From NCBI GenBank assembly GCA_027946365.1, contig JAPEUQ010000001.1, positions 372,001 through 436,000 on the forward strand: a stretch of DNA of 64,000 nt, given 5' to 3'. Of the stretch, positions 22,401-34,900 are shown one piece after another (position 1 is the first letter of the stretch; the number at the start of each line of letters is the position of its first letter). This stretch comes from Kalmusia sp. IMI 367209. Taxonomy: Eukaryota > Ascomycota > Dothideomycetes > Pleosporales > Didymosphaeriaceae. A program made the position numbers and the translations under genes. The notes beneath the pieces were generated by a model, which was not told where the DNA came from, did not search any database, and was given only the letters and a program-made list of their open reading frames with translations.

Positions 22401-22795
22401 AGGGGTAACGTAACTACAGGAGAACATGGGGATGACGCAGACTGGTGTTCATGGATCGGTGATGGGCAGACGAGAGGGAAGTGCAGTTCCGGGATGACGA
22501 TTTCCGTACGTTGTGAGACCGCAGAAGTCACAATGATAGTGCAGGTATACAGAGAGCTGTCTTGGTACAGGGATGTGAAGATCTCGGCAAAAGCCGACAA
22601 AACTGGAACTGCTCGCTAAGGAAGCCGATGAGACGAGTGAAGGCCAAACTGACCTTCTGCTTACGTCGCTTGCAGCTCTCGCACGCCTGGGCTGTGCGCT
22701 GTCGTTGCTCTGGGCGGCGAAGGTTAGATGAGCCGGCTGGCAGGATTTTGCAACATGTGGAGAGACGTACCAGGCGGCACTTTAGGCCGAGTCAT
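19496..22795 (-). CDS. Zn2Cys6 transcription factor with fungal_trans domain, six exons
   Basis: Exons 22795-22771, 22709-22654, 22259-21761, 21690-21546, 21472-19912 and 19801-19496 encode 863 residues. The introns are 61, 394, 70, 73 and 110 nt. The N-terminus MTRPKVPPEQRQR precedes the zinc cluster Cys18-x2-Cys21-x6-Cys28-x5-Cys34-x2-Cys37-x6-Cys44. The 394 nt second intron lies directly before the codon for Cys28. A Ser/Pro-rich linker follows, then LLYVGDSATLSFLQLLRMM and the fungal_trans middle homology region, including ALGLHREETM and RKNLWRSLFVIDRLLSCLLGRP. The tail is Gln/Pro/Ser-rich and ends in an acidic region with QIDFDALWAWPS, a plausible activation segment. It is a nuclear regulator with unknown target genes. 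It is divergent from the CoA-transferase gene (667 bases apart), which is a candidate target. Confidence 0.85.
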
Positions 22796-23461
22796 GCCGG
22801 GCGGTTCGCGAGAGGCAACGCAATATTAGGCACGAAGCGTGCTCAGACGAGACGTCGGATAGCCAGGGTTGCACAGTATCCGGCGAGGGTGTCTATCGGA
22901 AGAGGGACGGTGGGCGCCGGCGGGTCGCTCCTCAAGCGGGCAATCAGCACATGCGCATGCGGGGAATCAGGATGACACGCTCAGGCCGGCGGGCAGCACC
23001 AGCGGCAGCACCTGCAAATAACAGCAAATAATCAGCGTTCCAATGGCAGTCAAGGGCGTTTTGGTGTTTGGATCGGCACGCATCGCGACGTGCTTCCAGG
23101 GCGGATGAGGCGCGTGCTCTGCCTTCGATTACGCACGGATCGGCAGGTGGCGAACCCCCTCCTTCCGGCTGACTAACCGCCTTCCGTTCATTGTTACTCC
23201 ACGCCCATGGCAATCCCACCCCCTCGCCAGCCCTACCGCGCTTGGTTGCATCCGACCGCATCGGCCCTCATTTAGCACCCCTGCCCACAGTGAGCCGAGA
23301 GCCACATTGAACAGAGGGTATGTCACTAGCACGACCGAGCCCGCAACGGCTCTCGCAGTGTTCCGACGTGTACATGTACCCTCCGCGGCCCGCTCCCATG
23401 ACTTGCGATCCCCTTCCTACCCTCCTCTCTCTGCCTACATTGGAGCTGCTAGGCCCCTGGG
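22796..23461. promoter_or_regulatory. Bidirectional promoter region between the 863-residue regulator and the CoA-transferase
   Basis: 666 bases separate the two divergent ATGs. The part next to the regulator (22796-23100) is GC-rich and contains several CCGGCG/GCCGGC-type strings (for example around 22913-22922 and 22983-22993) that could serve as Zn2Cys6 half-sites. No defined operator can be assigned. Small frames inside it were not credible. Confidence 0.35.
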
Positions 23462-25392
23462 ATGACGCCTTTCATGGGTGCTACGAATGGTCACACGAAT
23501 GGGACGGACCCTCCATCCAAGAGTACGCTGCTCATCGGCACGCACGCTGCTCTCAAACATCTCCTAGATCGCGCCAAAGCTCAACTTCCTGAAGAATGTC
23601 TAGCCCATGTCTCCCATGTACACTTCTCGACTGCCAATACCGGAAACCCTTACTTTCCGAGTCCACTGAAACAAACCGAGGCCATATCCGCGCTGAAAGC
23701 TGTCGAGGCTGGAGTAGCTGCATCGATAGCAGACCTAGGGAGCAATGCTCAGGAACGGCGTATCAATGTGGACCTTGAGCGGGCCTCAGCCTTCCTCTTT
23801 TCGACATATCTTGCTACTGTTGGTGGCATGGACAAAGCACACCCCAAAGTGAAAAAGTACCTCAAAGGTAAGTCTTCCGCAGTACTCGACCACACTTGGT
23901 AATGAATAGTGTTTCGCTCTAAGAGATACAATACGAATAGGGACTGCAAAAATAAAGTAGGGATTGCGGCTGACGTCTCGTAGATACCGACCTTCTCCAA
24001 GCTCAATCCATACTCTACCGCAGGCTATCAGCGAACCTCTATGAGACAAAGAACCCCGGAGAATACTTCCATCTCCACGGTTCCCTGGAGGCTACAAAAG
24101 CGTTGAACATGATCGGCTTGGAAGGCCACCGTCCCGATCTCACTGATTACCACGAATGCATCAAGGTCATCGAGGATCATGTAAAGCAGTTTACTGTTGA
24201 TGAGCTCGAGGAGAAGAATTGGCAAATCAAACAGGCTGGTAGGTAACCCATGCGACGTGTTCATGATGCATCCTTGGGTGATGCGTCGGGCTCTCCACAC
24301 CTGACTTACGCTGCCCTAGGTGTAACCTGTCTGAAATGGGAAGACTTCCAAACCACTCAGCACGGCCAAACGTTATTACAAGAACCGCCGTGGAGAATAG
24401 AAGCACTTGAGACGGACTCTCCGCCTGCTCCTTTTCCATTCGCCTCTTCATCCGCACCAAAGCCCCAGATCTTGACAGGCATCCGTGTCCTGGAATTGTG
24501 CCGGATAATTGCAGGCCCTGCAATAGGCCGTGGTCTAGCTGAATACGGTGCCGAAGTTATCAAGGTTACCTCACCTAACCTATCAGATGTCCCGTTCTTT
24601 CAGGTAGACGGCAATCTGGGGAAACACACTGCAGAATTAAACCTACGCGACGCCAATGATCGTAAGACTTTTGAGGAATTACTGCAGTCAGCCGACGTCA
24701 TCCTCGACGGATACCGACCAGGCAGCTTGAACCGTCTCGGATACGGCCCTCGTCAAATCCTGCAACTTACAGAGCATCGCAAACGTGGCATCGTGTATGT
24801 CGCTGAAAACTGCTTCGGACACGTCGGGCCATGGTCGTCGCGACCAGGATGGCAACAGATCGCAGATTGTGTGACAGGCATCGCTTGGGCACAAGGTCTC
24901 TCGATGGGACTGAACGAACCTGTTGTGCCGCCGTTTCCCATGAGTGACTACGGCACCGGTTGCATGGGAACAATTGCAGCTCTGACCGGTCTGTACAAGC
25001 GAGCGAAATACGGCGGAAGTTATCTTGGCACAACATCATTATGTCAGTACGACATTTACCTTTTACAACTGGGTCTTTACGACAACACTTTGATGTCGCA
25101 GCTGAGGGATGAACATGATAATGAATTCTTCGAGCTCCGTCACAACGACTCCGTTGACGAGGTTGGGAAGCGCGCTTTGAAGACGATGAGGAGAACGCAC
25201 CCCGAGCTCTTCGATGAGAAGCATATGCAGGAATGTTTCAGCCGAGGTTTCAACGCCGACGTACGAACCATCAGGCCTGTCGTAGAAGTGGAAGGGACCT
25301 ACAATGGCTTCTTGCGCAGCACCCGACCGAATGGCTTCGACAGAGCCACATGGCAGGACTGGGAAGTAGACGATGACATGCTAAAGAGCTGA
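23462..25392 (+). CDS. CoA-transferase family III (CaiB/BaiF) protein
   Basis: Three exons (23462-23867, 23984-24238, 24320-25392) with introns of 116 and 81 nt encode 577 residues. The first ~260 residues resemble the duplicated N-terminal part of fungal CaiB/BaiF proteins. The core begins at LTGIRVLELCRIIAGPAIGR, with AEYGAEVIKVTSP, DVILDGYRPGSLNRLGYG, and GHVGPWSSRPGWQQIADCVTG, followed by the DYGTGCMGTIAALTGLYKR segment of the family. Family members move CoA between carboxylates (formyl-CoA:oxalate, carnitine) or epimerise 2-methylacyl-CoA. The fungal branch is mostly uncharacterised, so the acceptor is unknown. No peroxisomal PTS1 is visible (it ends MLKS). Two nearby start codons (23462 and 23474) are possible. 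Confidence 0.88.
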
Positions 25393-28300
25393 CGTCTCTG
25401 CTCAATTAGCATCTTCTCATGTCTTCACGATTCTTCTTTTATCAAAATGCATTCCCGGCGTATGCATGGCATCTTCAGCGATTCCAGTTCATGGTCCCGT
25501 TATCTATATTATCTATTTGATGAAAATACTCGCTTGCCGAGCACCCGCGCGCTCTTTCTATCTTCCTCTTCCGCTGTTTTCCCGACCCCACAATTCCTCA
25601 CCAGTAACAGACCTTACCTACCATACCAATCACAAGATGCGAGTGCGCTTTCCGATACCAGGTCCTACATGACACCACCCCAAATAAGCTAATGACTCGA
25701 TTACTGCATGGAGAAATCCTGCCAACGCAAATACTGGATAACTGCATCCTTACAAATGCCATGTCCAGGCTTAGGGAAATACATTGGACGGGATGAGCGA
25801 ACATGCCAATGTGGGTCTTTCGCGATGCCGCCGTTCCCGCTGCTGCATGAGGGCGCTAGCGCATTCGGGCCTTGTGCACATCGCACTTGCAGATTGCAAT
25901 TCGCTAGCTGCCGATAGTTACAGTGCGTTGATGACATCGGATATTGTCGATTCGTATAGAGGTCCGTTCCGATGTTGATAGCCTGAGGGTAGAGGAATCT
26001 AGAGTAAACTATATTGGCCAGGGTCTATAACATAGATCGATGGGTCCTACCGCGCGTGAGCTACTATTGGAACTTCACTTCCTCGGCATACAAGTGTTCT
26101 GGCTGTATGCATCCGCTTGGAGCTAATACGCGTAGGCGCGTTTACTCTATCTGGCAGTCGACACACTTCGTCGCATTGGTTCGGCAATGGTCCGTGATGC
26201 TGAACATCGGTCTGCTAGGTTCACTCAGTGCCGCGACACGACTGCCAGCATCAGTAACAGAAAGCGACTATGTTCACTTATCTAGCTTAGTCCACTTTCC
26301 AAGTACCAAAACGAATTGGGACCGAAGAATGTTAAATTTCCAGTCAGTCTCAATCATCTCTCAGTATACCTATGCCGAAGGCCTCGGCTATACACCATAG
26401 TCCAGATCACAACAGTTGCTGTTCGTAGTGGGTCTGTTGCAACCTCGAATCATACCATCGCCAGTTCAAGCCACGCTTCGGTGATCTCCGAGATTCTTTC
26501 GGCTCTATTCCGTCTCCCCTCAATACTAAACCGAAACGCTAACCCTTTCGCTTTCTTCGCCACATCCTCCGCTCCCGTCTCGTTGATCTCACGCCTAACG
26601 ATATCATAATGACTACATCCCATGCTATCTTCGCGCTCCTAACATCATACATCCAGCCCTCCATCATATCGTCAACTACCTTAGCGCTACATTATATCAC
26701 ACTCCCTCTACCAATGCACGACCTTTCCTGCCCCTCTCTTTCCCAATCCGAGCACACTCGAGCACTAGCATGTATCCGAGTATCCGTACCCAAATGACCC
26801 AGTCAAACTCAGTCTCATGTTAGCGCGGTGATGGCTACAATTTCCTGTTGCGATGTGACGAAAGAGTCGTGCCTGATACCCAGAGTACGCACAATTAAGC
26901 TATTGTCTAGTTCTTTCAGTGTCGGTTTGCATTCTCCCTTTATCACTGATACAAAGCCCTGGGGAGCATATCGAGAGTATAGAAGGTATATAGTATCGCA
27001 AGGTGTGATGTCTCGATCGCTGCGCGATTGGTGGCAGTCATGATAGCAAGTGAGGCATAAGGTGTCGTCGTCTATGCACCTATGCTAAAATTTCAAGACT
27101 AACGTAGTAATGGCTTCGCGGATATCCTTTTCCGGGTGTAAAGGTGGTGTAAGCTCTAAGAGGTGATATTCTGTAAGCTGTATCAGGTCTCAGAGCGGAT
27201 GCGAGGCTATTCCTATCATCGTATGCGACTATTAGCACGCGCTGACTTGTCACGATTCACTCGTGGCCTAGCAACACAGTCTCTTTTCATGATGCGCGTC
27301 CATGTATCCATGGTTCACTAACAGACGCACCAAATTGCTATTCACGTAATTTCACACTTTGTTCGGTCTCTGCTTACACGAAGGGCCCCTCAGTAGGTGC
27401 GCTGTATGCAACACCATCTTCTACCGTTAAGAATGTGCTCATATCATTGTACCAAAGATCTAGTAAAAGGTGCAGGTGTTTTGAAAAATTAGTAGCCGAT
27501 AGAAGAGCAGTATTTACCTCTCCTGCTTTGACTAAATAAATGAGCGTGTAAATTTGCTCATATTCCCATGTTGAAAACATGCTTTCGGATGCACACAGAT
27601 GGAAGTGACGTTCACAAATGCCACATTCTATCGGAGTCCTGGACGTTGATACGAGGATGGGATCTGCGCGCATATTCCATGTGCGTTGGAACGCTGGGTA
27701 TTATTCTATCAAACAAACCTCGGGCCCGCAGAATACATCCATAGCTCTTCAATTACTATTCCAGTAATAGGATACTTAATGTCTACTCTGCACCCGCGAG
27801 AGATTAAGCATAGTATACTATTATGCAAATGGGTTAGTGAAAGCAAAGCTGTAAAGAAGTGGGGAGATTCTATCCTCTAGTGAAGCCACATCGATGAACC
27901 TACTCACGATGTAAACGGACTCGGTCTCGAGGAAAGGGATGCAAAGAGCGCAGAAAATGTATCAAAAATTGCTCACTCTAGGTACGGCACTTGTACACAT
28001 GTGAGCTGATGACAATTTGCAAAGGAGCTCGCAGAGTCTGGCTATGGCGCATATACACGTATTAGCTATGTGCGTGAATAAGAGACGGGCTCACATTAAC
28101 GAAAAGCGCTCTATGAAAATTCTGGCACCACTAGATTTGGTCGAAGACAACTTAGAATCGAAATATAATTATGTGGTAGCTTTATAAATATAATTCAAAG
28201 GGGAAAAGTGAAAAGTAAATACGAATCTTGATGGCCATACTATTTTGACCTTCATTAACTGACGAATTTTATTCGGCATGGACTCGAAATTGCCGCAGTG

Positions 28301-28785
28301 TCTTCGTCTTCATATCGACAGTTTCCGACTCGCAATGATCTTGCTATAGCGTCTGAAGTGATGGAAATTCAGTAATTGCACCCAGTCTACTTATATGTCT
28401 TCTTTAAGTAAAACACAATTTGATTTGTTGATTAGCATTGAAGTCCGGTCATGGTGAGTCACAGTATGTCAAATGCATTTCTTCCGCGAGGTTAGACGTA
28501 TAGTCGAACCACGGAACAGTGACGTTGGGGCTGGACTACATATACCATGGTTGATGGGTGACTCAACAGTTAAACCTGATATAAATCCAGCAATCGTCCC
28601 TATCACCTTGCACGCGATATCTTCAACCCTCCACACATTTCAATACTCGTTCTCGAGACTGGAAAGTACTCAGAAAATTCCGGAGCGGTGTTGGGCCTCG
28701 AATTACCCTAGGCGAGACAGTACCCACGGCAAGCAGTACCGACCCGCGTCCAAACCTTCGACTCGGTCTCGTCCACTCAACAGCA
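25393..28785. other. 3.4 kb stretch without a recognisable gene
   Basis: No frame longer than ~130 codons occurs and none resembles a known protein. The composition is mixed, becoming AT-rich between ~27700 and 28400. A 99-codon frame on the - strand (27374-27673) has balanced composition but no start context or homology that I recognise. I saw no terminal repeats, transposase-like frames or simple repeats. It may be a relic region or may hold non-coding transcripts. Confidence 0.4.
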
Positions 28786-29463
28786 ATGGAGCCAAGACGC
28801 AAGGAGGAGAAACAATGCCAATATCTTGTAAAGCTTCAGTACGGCTTGGATGCAGCAATCATCCAGCAAATCGCCGATCTCCAAAAACCGCCCACGATCG
28901 CGATCCACTACGAGAGCGACTCTACCTTCGCAATCATAGACGCTGCGACCCGCGCTGCACTCGACGATGCACTCCCGCCTGGACTCACATTTGTGCCGCT
29001 GCCACAGTCACCGCTAGCTGAAAAGGATCTCTCGGACTTCTCAATCGCACCTACGCTTGGCGTTGACGCTACCTTGCCTCAGCATCGTATTAGCACTCCG
29101 GCCCTACCTCGTCAAGACCAGTTTCCTGTGCCGTACTTCTTCTATGGCACTTTGACGGATCCGGAGAGGCTGAGTATGTTGCTCTGTCTACGGCCCGAGG
29201 ACGATGCACCGAAATTATCCGCTGCAATGGTGCGGAAGGGCAGGACGAGGAAGTGGGGACCGTATCTTGCCCTTGTGGATGGGACGGAGGAGGATTGTGT
29301 GAGAGGGTGCGTGTACGAGGTGCAGTGTGAGGAGCACGAGTATGCACTTAGGGACTATGAAGGCGATAACTATGAGGTGGTGCGGTGCGAAATTGACAAG
29401 GGAGGGGAGGTGGTGCCTGGATTGACTTTTAGATTCTGTGGTGATGAGGAGAGCTTGGATTGA
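28786..29463 (+). CDS. Gamma-glutamylcyclotransferase / AIG2-like protein
   Basis: A single exon encodes 225 residues. The N-terminal ~110 residues are a variable extension. The C-terminal domain starts with PYFFYGTLTDPERL, containing the YGTL substrate-loop motif at 120-123. The catalytic-type glutamate is Glu192 in RDYEGDNYEVV, followed by the domain's final strand. The AIG2/GGCT fold forms 5-oxoproline from gamma-glutamyl compounds or acts on related amine-linked substrates. Short fungal AIG2-like proteins are largely uncharacterised. The ATG at 28786 follows an A-rich context (CAGCAATGG) and is the first in frame. No signal or membrane segment is seen, so a cytosolic protein is expected. 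Confidence 0.82.
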   Translation: MEPRRKEEKQCQYLVKLQYGLDAAIIQQIADLQKPPTIAIHYESDSTFAIIDAATRAALDDALPPGLTFVPLPQSPLAEKDLSDFSIAPTLGVDATLPQHRISTPALPRQDQFPVPYFFYGTLTDPERLSMLLCLRPEDDAPKLSAAMVRKGRTRKWGPYLALVDGTEEDCVRGCVYEVQCEEHEYALRDYEGDNYEVVRCEIDKGGEVVPGLTFRFCGDEESLD

Positions 29464-30129
29464 CGGTTGAATACGCGATATTGCTACACCTAGTCCTAGA
29501 AAGCCTTGCTATAGATGCTCTAGGGGAGAGTAAATGGTTAGGAGATAATTGTGTAGTGTCTCTAGAGCATAGATCATACTATAGCCTCGTCCTGCTGATA
29601 TCCTCTGGTGCGAGGCATACAATGGAACGAGTATTGAAACTACAGATGGCGAGATATTCCCATGGATTTGATGCTGTCGATCGCTTCCAGCAAAGATAGT
29701 AGATGTGCAGTGCGAACGACGAGATGCCCCCGTTGTCTCCGCAGACACGCACAGACACCTTCCCAAGACCCCCTAGCGTCTGACGTTCCCCCGCCAAAAA
29801 CAGCCTGAGGCACTTCCCAAGCCGCCACCAAGCTGCATCCCACTGCTCTACACAGCCAATTGCCCCTCTCCCTTCGCCTGCTGCCTTGCGACGACCTGCA
29901 GCGACGCGTATCACCCGCTTACTTGCTCACACGTCACTCTTCTGATAGCCAAAAAAAATGAAAGAAATATTATATTCGCTCTGCGATGTTGCGCTCGCAG
30001 CCAAGTCCCACCTCAAACACGTCGCGTTTCCAGTTCCCGAAACATATGTGACATACCCTTCCAGCCAAGCTGCCCAGCACCGTAGATCAATCACATAAGA
30101 CTGATATATAGCCTCCGAAAAAGCTCACC
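29464..30129. other. Intergenic stretch
   Basis: 666 bases between two rightward genes. A TATATA string sits close to the next start (about 30103-30108). Antisense frames around 29579-29914 are not protein-like. Confidence 0.4.
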
Positions 30130-31920
30130 ATGAGCTCGCAATATAGAGACTCCGACGCTGCTTCTTTTTACTCGACCGACACCGATCCGCTTTCCAGTCC
30201 GACAGACGGCTATTTCCAAAATTCTTCGAGGAGCGGCGGAAGCGTCCCGAGCGACATGTACATCGACACCGAAGCCGCAAACAAGGGCGTGAAGCCCAAG
30301 GTCACGATAAGTAGTAGCAGTCCGGCGCAGTATACCGAGGAGAGGACGCCGTTGCTGGAGACATTTGTGGGGCAGGATGCACCGCCGAGTTATCTTGAGG
30401 CGACGACGCCTATGGGCTGGAGGGGAGAGGGAGTTGGATTGTTGAATGACGATAGAGCGCCATTGACGCCGATGAGGGAAGAGGGACACAAGGATGGGAA
30501 GTACAGAAGCCGGAGTTTTAGGGAGCATTGTTCGAGGCGGAGGATGCTGAAGTGGATGGCGGCGATCCTGGCTATCATCATACTAGCTGCGGTAATTGCA
30601 GCTTTGGCACATAAGAACAAAGACGTAAGTGCCTGTCCGATGAACTTTGATTCAATGCTAATTGCTGTATAGGTCAAATCAACGCCTCCCCCCGCGCTTC
30701 CAGCTGAGTCCGGAGCTCCAACACCGCCGAAAGGAAAAGAAGAGTTTCCCATCCGATGGCCCGCCACGTGTGGAAAGACCTACAACGTTAAGAGCGACGA
30801 AATAACGTTCGGCAAGCCTTCTGAACTCAACATTGTGGAAGCTGTGCATCAGCTCGACGGGCCCTACAAGCGAGTATCCGGCTGGATCCACGTTGCTCAA
30901 GCGCCATCAGATCAGGCTGCTGGCACCATCCAAGCCAAGGTCTCGTACGCCGCGTCGCCCTCAGTCGATATAGACAGCATCAAGTATTCACAGTCGCCGA
31001 CCGGCCTCACCATTGGCGATCCTAGCTTCCCTGACGGGTTCGACGGCGTGCGCAAGGGCAGTGCTTGTCTAGGCATCTCTGTTGTGCTCTACATGGCTCC
31101 TGGTGCCACGCTCGAAAACTTCAACGTCCGCGCCATCCACATGGGCATGCAAGTCCATGAGGGCGTCGATTTCTCCGTAACGAACGAAACCTCCATCACC
31201 CTCACCACCGGCACACTCGACGCCACAACCTTCAACTCGCGCGAAACACGCCTCGAAACCATATCGGGTTCCATCAGCGGGAAATACTCCCTCCTAGATC
31301 TCCTTTTCATCAACACAAAATCTGGCTCTGTGAACATCAACGTCGACCCTAAGGAGAAGGCCAAGGATGGACCCTCTGCTGCATTGTTCTATGCCAACAC
31401 CATGTCCGGCAGCATCCGCGTCGACACGGAGCGCAAGAACATCCCCGAACGCGACTATGTCGTCAGCATCAACACGACCGTCGGTTCTGTGGACGGCACC
31501 TTCATCCACGGCTCCAAGACCGAGATCGCCTCCGTCGCTGGCTCCATCAACGTCGACCTTCTGCCCTACAAAGCCGGCGACTACAGCTCCATGCTGACTA
31601 CCAAGACCACCGACGGCCAGACGGTGATCAAGCTCCGTTCGCCGTACACGAGTCCTGGCACGCCCATGGGCAAGCTACTGTCGGTGCACACGAGCATATC
31701 GGGACAATTGGATCTCACGTATCCGCAGGAGTGGGAGGGGCATCTGGAAGGCCAGAGTGTGTCGGGAGTGCTGCATCTGCAGGGCAAGGATCTTGAGCTG
31801 ATCAGGCAGGACGAGAAACCGGGATTCAGTCGGGTGGAAGCGAAGAAGGGCAGTGGTGGGAGCACGATGGTGTTCAAGACGCTTAATGGGGGATGCGATG
31901 TACTGGTTGGCAAGAAGTAA
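30130..31920 (+). CDS. Single-pass membrane protein with DUF4097-like beta-repeat domain
   Basis: Exon 1 (30130-30624) and exon 2 (30673-31920) are separated by a 48 nt intron (GTAAGT...GTATAG) and encode 580 residues. Residues 1-140 are hydrophilic and Ser/Pro-rich, with ERTPLLETF and PPSYLEA motifs. A basic patch (CSRRRMLKW) precedes one hydrophobic span of ~22 residues (AAILAIIILAAVIAALAH), which suggests a type II topology with the large C-terminal part outside the cytosol. That part has repeated GS/T-rich strand units (for example ETISGSISGKYSLL, TKSGSVNINVDP, NTMSGSIRVDTE, ASVAGSINVDLLP). This periodic pattern is typical of DUF4097/adhesin-like beta-solenoids. A role at the cell wall or vacuole surface is possible; the function is not known. 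Confidence 0.8.
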
Positions 31921-34900
31921 TCGTCATGATCGGGAAAAGGCGGGAAAGGGCAATCTGCTGTTACGATGGCGTAGAGGTGTTGAACAGGGATCGGGAAGGG
32001 TTACGATTGGGCCGCGTCGTGTTTATGATACCATATAGTCCTAAGTGGCTACTTCTTATTTGTTCAATGTATAAGTCGCATAGTATACGTTTACTCGGGA
32101 TCTTGCTGTGCGCATGTACACGCGTAATTTCGCTAGTCGTTTCACGTCGCCCACGATGCAATACACTGCCAACCATTGTGACGCGTATACATATACCAGG
32201 AGTGAAGAAATGTTGTCATTCATCGCAAGCGTCAGACACAATGCATTGAGTGATTTTCCTCATGAGCGTTGTCGCTGCCCGCGCGTCGTCGGGGATGGGA
32301 CCGCGCATGGTCCGACATCCGTAACATGGATGTCCTGACTGGAAAGTTTGCAGCGATGTGATGATGCAGCGATGTAGGGATTCGCTACCTCGGTCAACCC
32401 CCACCTGATGGTGAGGCGTAGGGCTGACGGTCTGTGAGCTCTTTGTGGGAAATTGGAGGCACGGCCGTCCCCTTTTCGGTATGTGAGTCTGAGCGTGCCT
32501 ACGGTATTCATCGCATCGTTACTGGGATGCGGAGAGAGTGGATCCTGGTCGGAGTAAAATGAGGTGTAGAACTTTATCGATAACGCCGCATTGTTGGAGT
32601 TGGGTGTTGAGCTTTTCTGACACTAGATCAATACCATGTGAGTTATAGGTACTATACATGAGGGAGGAATGACGCAGGATGCTGATCGAAGAGAAATGAG
32701 ATATACGAGTTCTCGATAGCACGGATGTCTGGTGGTGAGGTGACGTTCCTGCTGGTGTTATGATAGTTCGAAGTGTGTTATAGGCACTATGCGTTTGAAT
32801 AGCGGAGGATGAAGCCTAGGGCTGAGTGAGCTTGTTGGTGTTGCGCAATGTATTGGTTTCTAGAAAATTGTGGCTGCCACCAAACCGTATAGCACATGTT
32901 CCTCATAGTAATAGGCTTGCTATTCACTCAATTTACTATCTGTGCTCGTTTCGATCTCAAGGCACGTCGCCGGGCGTCTTAGTCATCGTGACCAGTGAGC
33001 AGTCCCAAGCTTAAATCAAGTTCACCAATCCTGCGAATGTTTCTGTGCGACCTGTCATATCGTCTAGTTCCCCACGGGGCGATCCGCAAGCATGCGGAAG
33101 GATTGTTCCTTAAGGAGACCTCTCCTCGTCCTACGATTCTGGTTCTACATCGTCTTACACGAACCTGGTCGCCAGAATGGCGTGATCCTCCTAAGAAAGA
33201 CGCAGATATCGGCGATCGCCGCTCACGATCGTTGTCAGGAACGCGGTCCAGGCGGCAATGTGGTGGTACAACCTCTTAGTGAAGGACGAAGATCAGAGAG
33301 GTGAGTGATCAGCCGCGCACCAATTCACAGAATCTTACCTGCTCAGTAGTGCTGGGAATGAGCGCCTGCCGCTCCGAGACATCGATAGATGGTCGCCTTC
33401 CCCCATAGGGAGGTCGATGCAGATGTCTACGCGGCCGCTGTGGGCCGCACCGTGCAACAAGACACGTGGATGAACGAAGGGATTGGCGTTCAAATGTCGT
33501 GCCGTGGGGTTTTGATCTGGCTAGTCCAAGTTCGATGTGCCCTGCATTGGGAAGTAAGGGAAGGATGCGAACAACCTCATCGACCCCTCCTTCTAGAATT
33601 GGCCTCGTCAGCCACGGCGCTACAAATGAACAGCACACGGGCCGCGCTGCTTCCGGGGCCCCATGATGATGTGCAAGCCTTGCCGGCTAAGGGACCCGAG
33701 CATTCCCGCCATCTGGGCGTAAAGGTAAGAGATCACCGCAAGGGCGGCACAGATGTCGACTGAGTAAATTGCTCGGCTTGCCCGGGGCGAACCTACATTC
33801 TAATGGGAGGGGTGTCCCGGGGCGGTAATGGGTGCTGTTGATTTGCGAATTCACTGTGCCGCAGCCGGGTCTGGCTCTGCAGCACAGCAGCAGCATGATA
33901 GTGGCTGAGTCTCGAGCCAGATCCTTAGATTGTTCTCTCTCCAGGATGTCATGCTTGAGGCTTGCTCACCGCAATATTGAACGCTGAGCCGCAATATCCT
34001 ACAGTGGTGCATACTCTACTGACAAATGTGTCTCGAAGTCAGGGTGACTGAGGCAGGTCAGGCAGCGTGGATGGGTCTGCGGTTAATAACAGCGACATGG
34101 ACCATGGACGCACTGGATCCGTTTTTGTGACGTGATGTATTGAGTGTAAAACATGGCAGTCGATACAAATGGCACGGACGTGCACACGGACGGTTTACGA
34201 ATCGTCCTGGCAGAGGTGCGAAGCGGATCAAACGGACTGCCAGAAGCGGTGGAGGTGCTCAGGTGGTCCAAGGTCCACGACCACCGAGTGTCATCAAGCT
34301 GTTAAACGTCAGCTCTCGCGCGAGGGGCGGCTACCGAAGCGTATACGTTCGTGTTACACGCCGTGGCGAGTAGACCAGATGGTCACGGCTCGGGCTAGGT
34401 GGCTCCATGTCCTGACAGCGCGACGGTCCTCACGAAGGCTCTCGCTGACCCAAACGAGCAACGTCGACGGCAAGCCCGGCCCTGTCCCCACCGTCCAGCC
34501 GGGAGCGACTGTCGAATCGACGTGGCGGTGGTGGAGGAGCGATGTTGGAGCTCTGACGCCGGTACGCAGCGGTGGGGGCTCGCTTCGGCATTCTACGCTA
34601 GCCTCTTTGCGGTGACTTGGCACGGTATTTTGACTCTTTCATGACACCCTTCCTACTTACCACGGCACATCACTGGCTAGACAGAGGCTCTAGACGCAAA
34701 ATACACCTCGCGGCTAGCATGCCATTCGATGCAAACCCTCTGTAGCGTACTCCGGCCCATGCCGAGGAGAGGCGTCAGGTAGACGTTTCAGAATACGTCT
34801 CACATCTGCGACGACCAGCATCCTTCGACTTCTACCCGACCCTCACCAGCTTCAATCGAGCACCTCAGCTCGCCCTCGTCGCCGAGATGCCGTGGCGACG

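Noticed and set aside
33300..33900. Possible degenerate ankyrin-like fragments on the minus strand
   Set aside because: A few residues look ankyrin-like but they are scattered over frames and interrupted by stops; too weak to call a relic.
34100..34650. Overlapping frames of 77-148 codons on both strands
   Set aside because: GC-rich patch open in several frames at once, the pattern of chance frames; none resembles a protein family.
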